Assembly: GCA_016215325.1 (NCBI GenBank)
Contig: JACRJV010000017.1
Span: 1 to 54,428, forward strand
DNA from: Candidatus Uhrbacteria bacterium
GTDB lineage: Bacteria > Patescibacteriota > Patescibacteriia > JACRJV01
Length of the DNA: 54,428 nucleotides
Direction: 5' to 3'
A program made the translations under genes and the position numbers. The stretch's first letter is position 1, and the number at the start of each line of letters is the position of its first letter. Shown here in pieces: positions 40,587 through 48,496 of this stretch. Below the pieces are notes generated by a model. That model had not been told where the DNA came from and did no database searches. It saw nothing but the letters and a program-made list of their open reading frames with translations.

Positions 40587-41285
40587 ATGAGCAAAGAATT
40601 CTTATCTGTTGTGCCAGATCCCGAGCCTTCTGTTGTTGAGGAGGATCCGACAGTGGCCGAACCTTCCAGCGTCAGTAGTGAACGAGTTGAGAGTCAACGC
40701 GAAGCAGCCGAGATGGCAGTGATGGCGAACGCTGATATGAATTTTGCCTTGGGATTTGAGAGAATAGGGGACAAAGTAAGAGCGGAAGAATCAAGGAGAA
40801 AGGCAGAATTTGCCATGAAAAGCATCGAGCGTGAGATTAAGGAAGACGGGCAAATATTTCAAAAAGTCTCCGAGGTGATCGCGGAGATGTTGAGAGATGT
40901 TGATCAGGTATTCCCTGGAGATTCAAAGGGAATAGCGCTGTCTGAATTATTGAGAATAGGTTTACGGGGGAGAATATCTGGAGAAGGGAGAGACGGTTCT
41001 AAGATTATCAGTCTTGATATGACACCCAGAGCACAGCGAAGATGGGATCGGTTCAAGGAATTCCTAGGATTGCGCAGGATCGAGCCGTCGGGCTCAAAAG
41101 ATACGGGGTGGTTCTCGACGCAACAATATTGGTTGCCACAATATGCGACCAGTATCAATAACCTCGTAATACGGGTTATGCCGGTTGATATGAAGGATTC
41201 GAAAGGCAGTATTCTGGGATTAGAGGCCGTTACGATCAATGATAACACTTGGCGCGAGATCAATCATCCGAGGGTGGACGATTAG
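40587..41285 (+). CDS. Unknown acidic soluble protein
   Basis: About 232 residues from ATG 40587. Residues 10-45 are acidic, Pro/Ser/Glu-rich and likely disordered; 45-110 helical and charged (REAAEMAVMANADMNFALG, RKAEFAMKSIEREIKEDG); the C-terminal half has mixed alpha/beta character with WFSTQQYWLPQYATSINNL. Not recognised. It has its own promoter and terminator and so is a single-gene unit. Confidence 0.65.
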   Translation: MSKEFLSVVPDPEPSVVEEDPTVAEPSSVSSERVESQREAAEMAVMANADMNFALGFERIGDKVRAEESRRKAEFAMKSIEREIKEDGQIFQKVSEVIAEMLRDVDQVFPGDSKGIALSELLRIGLRGRISGEGRDGSKIISLDMTPRAQRRWDRFKEFLGLRRIEPSGSKDTGWFSTQQYWLPQYATSINNLVIRVMPVDMKDSKGSILGLEAVTINDNTWREINHPRVDD

Positions 41286-41314
41286 GCATATTGAATAACT
41301 GGTTTTAATTCATC

Positions 41315-41346
41315 CCCCATCTCAATTACGAGATGGGGTATTTTTT
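41315..41346 (+). terminator. Terminator after unknown gene
   Basis: CCCCATCTC, 6-base loop, GAGATGGGG, TA, then T6. Confidence 0.92.
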
Positions 41347-41356
41347 ATCCCCGTGC

Positions 41357-41385
41357 TTGATCGTCAAGGGGTGAGCCGGTACAAT
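41357..41385 (+). promoter_or_regulatory. Promoter of the uvrD-pab operon (near-leaderless)
   Basis: TTGATC, 17 bp, TACAAT. Nine bases separate the -10 box from ATG 41395. Confidence 0.65.
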
Positions 41386-41394
41386 GAGAAGACT

Positions 41395-44300
41395 ATGTCT
41401 CTCTTCTCGTCACTCAACGCTGAACAAAAGACTGCCGTCACATACGGGAAAGGCCCTCTTATGATTGTTGCTGGGGCTGGAACCGGTAAAACCACGGTCA
41501 TTACCCAGCGAATTGTTTGGCTCATGGACCCCGCCGTTGGCGGGGCAAGCTCACCCAAGGCGTTCGGTCGCGCCTTGAAGCCGGAGGAAATATTGGCATT
41601 GACCTTTACGGACAAAGCAGCAGCCGAAATGGAAGATCGCGTCGGGGCGGCGCTCCCTATTGGTTATCGCGATTTGTGGATCAGCACCTTTCATGCCCTT
41701 TGTGAACGGTTATTGCGGACGCATGCTTTAGATATTGGGCTTAATGATAATTTTCGCGTCCTTACCCCCACCGCGGTGTGGGCGCTGCTTAAGAAGCACG
41801 AAGCACGATTTGATCTCGATTACTATCGCCCCAAAGGCAACCCGACAAAATATTATCACGCTCTTATCCGCCACTTTTCTCGCGCCAAAGACGAGGCGGT
41901 CGGGGTCGAAGAATACCTCCGGTTTGTCGAAGGGAAGCACTTGGACCGTGCTGCAGCTCTCGGGGTCCCATTGGTTGGAATCGGCGGGGAAGAACTCGAT
42001 CAGAAACGCTTACATGAAATTGCCGGTGCGTATGCCACGTATGAGCAAATACTTCGGGATGAGAATACCCTGGATTTTGGCGACTTGCTCGTTTGGACCG
42101 TGAAACTCCTCCAAGAGCGTCCCAATATCCTGGAGCAGTACCGGAAACAGTTCCAATGCATTGTGGTGGATGAATTCCAAGATACCAATTGGGTGCAGTA
42201 CGAATTGGTTAAGCTCCTCGCGTCACCCGCAAACAACCTTACGGTCGTGGCGGATGATGATCAGGCGATTTACCGTTGGCGGGGCGCATCATTTAGCAAT
42301 GTTATTCAATTTAAGAAGGATTTTCCGAGCGCCTGCGAGGTTGCGTTGGTACAGAACTACCGGAGCGCACAACCCATCCTTGATCTTGCCTATCAATTTA
42401 TCCAAAAAAATAATCCCAATCGTTTGGAGGCGCGCAGTGGGATTTCGAAACATCTCCAAAGCGCTGTACCGCTTTCGGGTGCGATTGAACACCGTCCGGC
42501 AGCGACGGTGCATGAAGAAGCCCGGATGGTGGTGAAGACCATCCTTGAGCAGATGCAAGAGAGCGCTTTGAGTGGCCATCCCCTGCAGTGGAACGATGTC
42601 GCAGTGCTTGTGCGATCCAATGCCGATGCGGACCCGTTTGTGCGAGCATTTGCAGCGTCCGGTATCCCATACGATGTCGCGAGTTCGCGGGGGTTGTACC
42701 TCACGCCGATTGTGTTAGATACCCTGGCATACCTTAATTTGTTGGATAACTATCACGAATCCGCAAGTGTCTATCGAGTGTTAAAAATGAGTGTGTTTGC
42801 AGTAGCCGATGAAACGATCCACACGCTCTTACGAGAAGCGCGCAAAAAAAATCATTCGTTGTTTGAAATTCTCCGTCGTTGTGGTACGGTGGGCATCCCG
42901 ACTGCCGAACAAGAAAAGATCGCCAAGCTATTGGCAATGATCGAAACACACACTGCGCTTTCCAAGGGGTTTGGCCCTGCGAAAGTTGTGGTTGCGTTTT
43001 TTAAAGATAGCGGGCTCGTTGCCCGGTGGCGTGCCGAGGGAGCAACTCCATATGACCTCCAGGAGCTTTCTTATGCAGAACAATTTTATCGTATTGTTGA
43101 ACAATATGAGCGGGAGCAGCAGATTCCAACGATTACGGGGATCGCTGAATTGGTGAGGTTAAGTTTGGAAGCAGGGGATGAGGGGGCGCTCAAGCGCGAC
43201 GATGCAGGACCCGAGGCGGTACAGGTATTGACCATGCATGCGGCAAAGGGGCTGGAGTTCCGCGTGGTGTGTATCGTGAGTATGGTGGATCGCCGCTTCC
43301 CCACCCAATATCGCCCTGAACCATTGGAGCTGCCGATGGAGCTCATGAAAGAGATATTGCCGGAAGGGGACTGGCACTTACAAGAGGAGCGCCGGCTGAT
43401 GTACGTTGCGATTACTCGTGCCAAAGAGAAACTGTACTTTACCAGCGCCCAAGATTATGGTGGGGTTCGCAAGAAGAAACCATCGCTTTTTTTGTACGAA
43501 CTCGGACTCATTCAAAAAGAGAAGTCAGAAGTCAGAAGTCAGAAGTCAGAACAATCGACATTCACGACAGATGCAACATTACCAATTCCTAATATCCGAT
43601 ATCCAATATCCAATCTCCCGTCTTACTTTAGTTTCACCCAACTCAAAGCATTCGAGAGCTGTCCGCTCCAATATAAGTTTGCCCACATCCTCAAGATTCC
43701 GATCGAAGGTCGGTTTACGTTTAGTTTTGGTAAATCGATGCATAAAACGCTCGAAGTCTTCTTCCAGCGAATGATCCGCGGTGCTCAACAAGGACAGCTT
43801 TTTGCGCTGCAAGAAAGCGCCGCAGCCGCTGCCCCCGTCATGGAAGAATTGCTCCAACTCTATGAACAATCCTGGCTCAACGAGTGGTACGAGAGCGCTG
43901 TGCACGAACGAAAATATTATCAGGAAGGGAAGAAGATCCTCAAAGAATTCTATCAACTCCATCAAGGGCATTGGCCATCGCCTCGATACCTCGAAAAACC
44001 CTTTACGATTAAATTTGGAGAGTTTGAGCTGCGCGGCGTTATTGATCGCGTGGATACCCTCGCGGACGGAGCAAATCCAGAGGTTGAAATTATCGATTAT
44101 AAAACCGGGCGCGTGCCCGAGGGCAAGACGCTCCCGTTTGAAAAGAAACAGCAGCTGCTTATCTATCAATTGGCGGTTTTACGACTTACGGATGAGCAGC
44201 CGAAGTTGTTGAGTTATTACTATTTAGAACAGAACAAAAAAATGTCATTTTTGGGAACGCCCGAAGAGTTGGAGAAGGTTGAGCAGTTCGTTGTAGAGAC

Positions 44301-44400
44301 GATCGAAAACATCCGCACGAGTGATTTCCATCCAACGCCCGATCCCATAGTGTGTGGATTTTGCGATTTTAGGACGATTTGCGAGTTCCGGAAGATCTGA
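41395..44400 (+). CDS. UvrD/PcrA-type helicase fused to a PD-(D/E)XK nuclease
   Basis: About 1001 residues. Helicase (1-700): Walker A GAGTGKTT (26-33), FTDKAAAEMEDRV, Walker B VVDEFQDTN (about 257), DDDQAIYRWRGA, and MHAAKGLEFRVV with YVAITRAKEKLYFT. Nuclease (about 742-1001): FSFTQLKAFESCPLQYKF, VIDRVDTL and EIIDYKTGRVP (catalytic Asp and Lys), QxxxY region, and C-x2-C-x5-C (CGFCDFRTIC), which with the earlier ESC Cys may bind a 4Fe-4S cluster as in AddB/Cas4. Probably acts in break repair. The joint between domains contains a heptamer repeat in frame. Confidence 0.92.
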   Translation: MSLFSSLNAEQKTAVTYGKGPLMIVAGAGTGKTTVITQRIVWLMDPAVGGASSPKAFGRALKPEEILALTFTDKAAAEMEDRVGAALPIGYRDLWISTFHALCERLLRTHALDIGLNDNFRVLTPTAVWALLKKHEARFDLDYYRPKGNPTKYYHALIRHFSRAKDEAVGVEEYLRFVEGKHLDRAAALGVPLVGIGGEELDQKRLHEIAGAYATYEQILRDENTLDFGDLLVWTVKLLQERPNILEQYRKQFQCIVVDEFQDTNWVQYELVKLLASPANNLTVVADDDQAIYRWRGASFSNVIQFKKDFPSACEVALVQNYRSAQPILDLAYQFIQKNNPNRLEARSGISKHLQSAVPLSGAIEHRPAATVHEEARMVVKTILEQMQESALSGHPLQWNDVAVLVRSNADADPFVRAFAASGIPYDVASSRGLYLTPIVLDTLAYLNLLDNYHESASVYRVLKMSVFAVADETIHTLLREARKKNHSLFEILRRCGTVGIPTAEQEKIAKLLAMIETHTALSKGFGPAKVVVAFFKDSGLVARWRAEGATPYDLQELSYAEQFYRIVEQYEREQQIPTITGIAELVRLSLEAGDEGALKRDDAGPEAVQVLTMHAAKGLEFRVVCIVSMVDRRFPTQYRPEPLELPMELMKEILPEGDWHLQEERRLMYVAITRAKEKLYFTSAQDYGGVRKKKPSLFLYELGLIQKEKSEVRSQKSEQSTFTTDATLPIPNIRYPISNLPSYFSFTQLKAFESCPLQYKFAHILKIPIEGRFTFSFGKSMHKTLEVFFQRMIRGAQQGQLFALQESAAAAAPVMEELLQLYEQSWLNEWYESAVHERKYYQEGKKILKEFYQLHQGHWPSPRYLEKPFTIKFGEFELRGVIDRVDTLADGANPEVEIIDYKTGRVPEGKTLPFEKKQQLLIYQLAVLRLTDEQPKLLSYYYLEQNKKMSFLGTPEELEKVEQFVVETIENIRTSDFHPTPDPIVCGFCDFRTICEFRKI
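43517..43605. repeat. Heptamer arrays inside the helicase-nuclease linker
   Basis: Four AGAAGTC units in a row, then after a gap three TCCAATA-type units (TCCGATA, TCCAATA, TCCAATC). Both are in frame and encode EVRSQKSEQ and IPNIRYPISNLP. Confidence 0.85.
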
Positions 44401-44401
44401 T

Positions 44402-44959
44402 ATGTTTTTACTCATCGACAACCACGATTCATTCACATACAACGTCTATCAGCAGATGGCACGGCTCGGTGCGGATGTTGATATTAAGACCCCGGAAGAA
44501 ACCACTATCGCCGCCGCAGGAAGCTATGACGCCATTGTCATTTCTCCCGGGCCACAAGCCCCAGAACAAGCTCCCGTTGTTTGCGAGATCATCAGGAAAT
44601 ATTATCGAATCAAACCCATGTTGGGGATTTGTTTGGGGCACCAGTGTATCGCGAGCATATTCGGGTCGCGCACTGTCCGTGCGTCTTCTGCCATCCATGG
44701 GAAGACAAGCGCCGTTGTCCATAATGGTGAGGGGATTTTTCAAGATGTCGAGAGTCCTTTAATAGCGGCGCGATATCATTCGTTGGTGATCGAGAAGCTG
44801 CCCGATGGATTCGAAAAAAGCGCTTGGACTCAAGACGGTGTTATTATGGGTATCCGACATCAGCAGTACCCCCTCTTTGGCATCCAGTTTCATCCCGAAT
44901 CGTTTTTGACCGTTGGAGGTGACCGGATACTCTCCAATTTTATTCATGAACATTATTGA
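44402..44959 (+). CDS. pabA: Aminodeoxychorismate/anthranilate synthase glutaminase subunit
   Basis: 185 residues from ATG 44402, one base after the helicase stop. Class I amidotransferase: LLIDNHDSFTYN at the start, nucleophile Cys in GICLGHQC, His and Glu in FGIQFHPES. It releases ammonia from glutamine for its partner. As the next genes are pabB- and pabC-like, I assign it to p-aminobenzoate rather than tryptophan synthesis; it may serve both. Confidence 0.9.
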   Translation: MFLLIDNHDSFTYNVYQQMARLGADVDIKTPEETTIAAAGSYDAIVISPGPQAPEQAPVVCEIIRKYYRIKPMLGICLGHQCIASIFGSRTVRASSAIHGKTSAVVHNGEGIFQDVESPLIAARYHSLVIEKLPDGFEKSAWTQDGVIMGIRHQQYPLFGIQFHPESFLTVGGDRILSNFIHEHY

Positions 44960-46151
44960 ACTTATTATTGAAGACTTTGACCCGGTAGAATTTTACTTAG
45001 GACTTCATCGTGAACAGTCAGTGAGCTTCCTCCACACCGGGTTAATGACAGACCGTGATCACTGGTCCGTCCTCGCATGGGCGCCCCAACGAACGATTGT
45101 CCGTTGGGAGGATTTGCCACGCGACTGTTCGCGACATCCTTGCAAGTTGCCATTTTGCGGTGGAGTGATTGGGGTGCTCCCCTATGATAGTGGTGGGGGA
45201 TTACTGCCGCCGGTCATCGCTTACGAGTACGATCAATTCCTTTGTTACGATCTGAAGACGGGGAAGGTGTATACCAGCGCTCCAGAATTTGTCATGGAGA
45301 TGTGGCAGCGGCCAAAACTTCGTCATTCTGAACAGACGAGTATACGCCTCCAGCCATTGTGGACACATCTGGATTATGCCAAGAGATTTAATCGCATTAA
45401 GGAATTTATTTTGGATGGGGATATCTATCAAGTGAATTTGAGCTATCCCTGGACAGCGCGCTTTACGAGTGATGCACGCGGGTTGTTTGCGCGATTGTGT
45501 AAACAACATCCCTCATCGATGAGCGCATATATTCAAGGAGATGATTTTGAGCTGGTGAGTTGCTCCCCGGAGCGATTCCTTGCTCTTGATGGCAATGTAG
45601 TCCAAACCATGCCTATTAAAGGCACGCGGCCCAGGGGGGCGACTCCGGTAGAAGACCAACGGATGCATGACGAGTTGCTTTCGAGCGCCAAGGAAACAGC
45701 AGAACTTGCGATGATTACTGATTTGTTGCGCAATGATATAGGACAGGTATGCCAGATCGGTTCCGTGGAAGTGAAACAATTTAAAGCGATCCAACAGTGG
45801 CCAACGGTCTGGCACACCCATTCGCTCATTGAAGGGGTGCTTGCCGATCGCTATCACGCAATAGATTTGTTGCGTGCGTGTTTCCCGGGGGGTTCAGTGA
45901 CGGGTTGCCCAAAACGCCGGGCTATGGAGATTATTCAGGAAGTGGAGCAATCCCCTCGCGGGCTGTATACGGGAAGTGTTATCAATTTGAGCCAGTGTGG
46001 AAAAATGGACAGTAACATTGTCATCCGGTCGCTTGTTGCCAGCAAAAACGCCCTGACGTTGAACGTCGGGGGGGGGATTGTCGTGGACTCGGATTGTAAC
46101 GCTGAATACCAAGAGACGCTTGATAAGGCCAAGGCCTTTCTGTCGTTATGA
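44946..46151 (+). CDS. pabB: Aminodeoxychorismate synthase component I
   Basis: About 401 residues from ATG 44946, overlapping pabA by 14 bases. Chorismate-binding enzyme with PIKGTRPRG (the PabB-type motif; the Lys attacks chorismate in PabB), LVSCSPERFL, LLRNDIGQVC and PGGSVTGCPKRRAMEII. Aminates chorismate to 4-amino-4-deoxychorismate. The N-terminal part is short, as in many compact PabB proteins. Confidence 0.92.
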   Translation: MNIIELIIEDFDPVEFYLGLHREQSVSFLHTGLMTDRDHWSVLAWAPQRTIVRWEDLPRDCSRHPCKLPFCGGVIGVLPYDSGGGLLPPVIAYEYDQFLCYDLKTGKVYTSAPEFVMEMWQRPKLRHSEQTSIRLQPLWTHLDYAKRFNRIKEFILDGDIYQVNLSYPWTARFTSDARGLFARLCKQHPSSMSAYIQGDDFELVSCSPERFLALDGNVVQTMPIKGTRPRGATPVEDQRMHDELLSSAKETAELAMITDLLRNDIGQVCQIGSVEVKQFKAIQQWPTVWHTHSLIEGVLADRYHAIDLLRACFPGGSVTGCPKRRAMEIIQEVEQSPRGLYTGSVINLSQCGKMDSNIVIRSLVASKNALTLNVGGGIVVDSDCNAEYQETLDKAKAFLSL

Positions 46152-46840
46152 GTAAAGGGGTGTTTGAGACCATGCGGACGTATGGAGGAAATGTGTACAT
46201 GCTCGATGCGCATCTTCAGCGCTTGGAGCGTTCAGCGATTCTTATCGGGATGAAATTGCCGGAGAGCATGACGACAATGAGACAGCGCGTCGTTGAGGGT
46301 GTGCGATCCCGTCATGGAGATTATTCACTAAAAATTCGAGTCATTGCGACAGCCGAGAATGTCGCGGTTGAAATAACTTTATTGGAGATTACTCCAAATA
46401 TTAGCCAGGGGGTGTCCGCCACGTTTGTGAATCTCGAGCGCGAGCCCCCCCAAGAAGCCAAGCAATGGCCCTACACGCAATGCCAGCAGGCGCATCAGCG
46501 GGCTGTGGACCGGGGTTTTTTTGATGCATTACTTGTTGATCGTTCTGGGATCGTTCGCGAAGGCGCGTATTCTAATATTTTTTGGGTGAACCATGGTAGA
46601 ATATATACGACCGGGGAACATATCCTTCAAGGGATAACCCGGCAAGTCGTTTGTGAGCAGGTTCCCGTGGTATTGGGGCAGATCACTGCCAAGAAACTCC
46701 TGCAGTGCGACGAAGTGTTTATCACCAAGACAACCACCGGCGTAACTGGCCTTGTTGCGATTGACGGGAAAACAATTGGTAAGGGCAAGGTTGGTCCTGT
46801 GACGGCGAAATTGATGGAGTATCTCCACGCTCTCGAGTAG
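46148..46840 (+). CDS. pabC: Aminodeoxychorismate lyase (class IV aminotransferase fold)
   Basis: 230 residues; ATG overlaps the pabB stop as ATGA. PLP class IV features: GVFETMRTYGGNVYMLDAHLQRL, the PLP lysine in YSLKIRVIA, REGAYSNIFWV, and TTTGVTGLVAIDG. In this operon it most likely releases pyruvate from aminodeoxychorismate to give p-aminobenzoate. A branched-chain or D-amino acid aminotransferase cannot be excluded by motif alone. Confidence 0.85.
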   Translation: MSKGVFETMRTYGGNVYMLDAHLQRLERSAILIGMKLPESMTTMRQRVVEGVRSRHGDYSLKIRVIATAENVAVEITLLEITPNISQGVSATFVNLEREPPQEAKQWPYTQCQQAHQRAVDRGFFDALLVDRSGIVREGAYSNIFWVNHGRIYTTGEHILQGITRQVVCEQVPVVLGQITAKKLLQCDEVFITKTTTGVTGLVAIDGKTIGKGKVGPVTAKLMEYLHALE

Positions 46841-46849
46841 AGTCTTACC

Positions 46850-46938
46850 GTCATTGTCATTCTGACCCCGCTTTGGCGGGGGGAGAATCTTAACAAGAGC
46901 GGTTGCGACGAGCTCCTTCGTTCGGGCTCAGGATGGCG
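46850..46938. repeat. GTCATTCTGA...CAGGATGGC palindromic element
   Basis: TCATTCTGACCCCGCTTTGG opens, GGGAGAATCTTAACAAGAGC folds, and CTCCTTCGTTCGGGCTCAGG closes. Same kind as the copy inside cobO. Confidence 0.75.
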
Positions 46939-46945
46939 GAACTAT

Positions 46946-47248
46946 ATGCAGCAACTCAAAGACATCCTTAAGCGGCATATGCCCAAGACGAGCATTGGCC
47001 GCCAGTTAGAAGCCAATCAAGTGCTCCATGCGGCAGAGCAGGTGATTGGATCGTGGTTTAACAACCGCGGGATGCCAGCGCAGGTGAGGGGGGAATATTT
47101 TAAACAAGGAGCGGTGTTCGTAAGCATCGGGCCTGCGCCCGCTGTGGATGAAATCAGATTGCATCAGAAGGAATTCCTTGCCAAAATGAATGAGCAACTT
47201 GGCCGCCCTGTTGTGAAACGGATTCAGGCGCTTGGCCGCGCATCGTGA
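46946..47248 (+). CDS. DUF721/DciA-like protein
   Basis: 100 residues, matching the DUF721 fold: LEANQVLHAAEQVIGSWFNN at the start, then VRGEYFKQGAVFVSIGPAPA and the closing helix IRLHQKEFLAKMNEQLG. DciA proteins of this family load the replicative helicase in bacteria lacking DnaC/DnaI. Whether this short member does so is inference. Its stop overlaps the next gene's GTG (GTGA). Confidence 0.7.
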   Translation: MQQLKDILKRHMPKTSIGRQLEANQVLHAAEQVIGSWFNNRGMPAQVRGEYFKQGAVFVSIGPAPAVDEIRLHQKEFLAKMNEQLGRPVVKRIQALGRAS

Positions 47249-47646
47249 TTGGCTCTATGACATTGACGCGCTACACCCTCATGCTGTTGGTTGCCACGCT
47301 GATTGCATGGTCCGGTTTTGCGGTTGTGATTACACAGATTAACCCCCAGACAACGGGGTATGATGGGTTTCTGTTGTTTTATATCAGCCTCTTCTTTTGC
47401 TTACTCGCGAGTTTTTCACTTATCGGATTGCTGATCCGTCTTAAAACCCAAAAGCAGCATCTTCCGTATTACGTCGTGTTACTATCATTCCGCCAAGCAA
47501 TTTTTTTCTCGCTGCTGGTGATTGGCGCGCTGCTGTTGCAAAGCCAGAAGGCCTTGTATTGGTGGAATATGGTTCTGTTGGTCATTGGCCTCACGGCAGT
47601 GGAGTTCTTTGCTTTGCGGCGTGTGCGAAGAACCCCCTCACCCTAA
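47245..47646 (+). CDS. Four-helix membrane protein, unknown
   Basis: 133 residues (or 129 from ATG 47257) with four hydrophobic helices (about 10-30, 42-63, 75-100, 107-125). The C-terminal RRVRRTPSP runs into a palindromic repeat. No family is recognised, though such short four-helix proteins next to DUF721 genes are a layout I associate with CPR genomes. Confidence 0.65.
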   Translation: MIGSMTLTRYTLMLLVATLIAWSGFAVVITQINPQTTGYDGFLLFYISLFFCLLASFSLIGLLIRLKTQKQHLPYYVVLLSFRQAIFFSLLVIGALLLQSQKALYWWNMVLLVIGLTAVEFFALRRVRRTPSP

Positions 47647-47708
47647 CCCTCTTTCACCGTCGCCAGCGGGACTCCGCACGCTGCGGTAGAGCGCTGGAGA
47701 GGGAACAG
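47636..47708. repeat. CTCACCCTAACCCTC palindromic element, second copy
   Basis: CTCACCCTAACCCTCTTTCA at the left, then AGCGGGACTCCGCACGCTGC folding, and GCTGGAGAGGGAAC at the right. Related to 5132-5168. It overlaps the end of the membrane protein gene. Confidence 0.6.
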
Positions 47709-47721
47709 TATGGAAATGTAT

Positions 47722-47758
47722 AACGCCAGCGTGCCTCAGTGAAGAAGCCGCCGGCGTT
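47722..47758 (-). terminator. Hairpin after the 146-residue membrane gene
   Basis: AACGCCAGC and GCCGGCGTT pair (one G-T). It lies about 30 bases past the minus-strand stop. The plus-strand T run (GTTTT) means it may act on the opposite transcript as well. Confidence 0.55.
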
Positions 47759-47788
47759 TTGGAATCTTGACCCTGGCCGCGTTTGCCG

Positions 47789-48229
47789 TCAGGGCTCGTC
47801 TTGGAGCAAACTGAAGGTGGCCATGATGGCCCCCAAGAATACGGCAAGGCCGCAAAGGGCGGTGACAATCACACCCTCGACGATGGCATTGCCGGTGGCA
47901 TTGGCTACGCGTCTAAGCGGGGCGCGCGCAATGAGCACTTGGACTACGATCAGCCCAAGGGTGCTGGCGCCAGCCACCACGCCCAGGATACTCACGAAAT
48001 GTGCGCGGAGCCACTCGCGCAAGGCCACCCATAGAGCCAGAGCCAACGTCATCGAAAGCAGCCCATTGATGTGGGCGGCAGCGAATTGCTGGCCGAACGT
48101 TTGGGTCTGGAGATGAGCAATGACTGGCGCAGCGAGCGTGCGCCATTCTTCCTCTCCGAGTTTGTAGAGCGCCCAGGCGCCCAGTGCAAACAATGCCGCG
48201 GACCCCACGAGTATGACGAAATGATTCAT
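47789..48229 (-). CDS. Small multi-pass membrane protein, unknown
   Basis: 146 residues from ATG 48229, preceded by AGGAGGAA. Four hydrophobic helices (about 4-24, 50-65, 72-92, 113-135) and a short polar tail. No known family is recognised. Its start is 13 bases past the 38-codon gene upstream; both share a TTGACA-16-TATACT promoter. Its GC content is higher than that of most neighbours. Confidence 0.6.
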   Translation of the reverse strand: MNHFVILVGSAALFALGAWALYKLGEEEWRTLAAPVIAHLQTQTFGQQFAAAHINGLLSMTLALALWVALREWLRAHFVSILGVVAGASTLGLIVVQVLIARAPLRRVANATGNAIVEGVIVTALCGLAVFLGAIMATFSLLQDEP

Positions 48230-48242
48230 CGCTTCCTCCTGT

Positions 48243-48359
48243 TCAATCGCCTTCGCCTCCACGCCACCATTCGAGAATGATCACCACCGGAGCGCAGACG
48301 ATGATGACCAGCATGATCAGAAATCGAACCTCGGTCGAGACCCCATGATATCCGCTCAC
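48243..48359 (-). CDS. 38-residue single-span membrane protein
   Basis: GTG start at 48359 preceded by AAAGGAGGTG, a near-perfect ribosome-binding site at good spacing. The product has one helix (FLIMLVIIVCAPVVIILEWW) and a charged end (RGGEGD). It is followed after 13 bases by the 146-residue membrane protein, so the pair may form a complex. Not recognised; the strong site and promoter make it credible despite its size. Confidence 0.6.
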   Translation of the reverse strand: MSGYHGVSTEVRFLIMLVIIVCAPVVIILEWWRGGEGD

Positions 48360-48401
48360 GGCTGCACCTCCTTTTTGCGATTTCCGTGTTGGATATGGTG
48401 G

Positions 48402-48429
48402 AGTATAGCGGACAAAATTCGAATGTCAA
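48402..48429 (-). promoter_or_regulatory. Promoter of the two small membrane genes
   Basis: Minus strand TTGACA (48429-48424), 16 bp, TATACT (48407-48402), followed by a leader of about 35 bases. Confidence 0.7.
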
Positions 48430-48437
48430 CGAATAAG

Positions 48438-48463
48438 CCCGCCGACGGTTGACCGTCGGCGGG
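48438..48463 (-). terminator. Terminator of rnj
   Basis: CCCGCCGACGG, loop TTGA, CCGTCGGCGGG: perfect 11-bp stem. On the minus strand CTTATTCGTT follows, so the T run is interrupted. Next to it (48465-48492) are CTAGAACC and CTAGCACC heptamers. Confidence 0.7.
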
Positions 48464-48496
48464 TCTAGAACCGAGAACCTATCACCTAGCACCTCG

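Noticed and set aside
3912-48492. CRISPR array
   Set aside because: The repeats have 7-9 bp units without spacers, and no Cas proteins are present. The Cas4-like domain at 43.6-44.4 kb is fused to a UvrD helicase.
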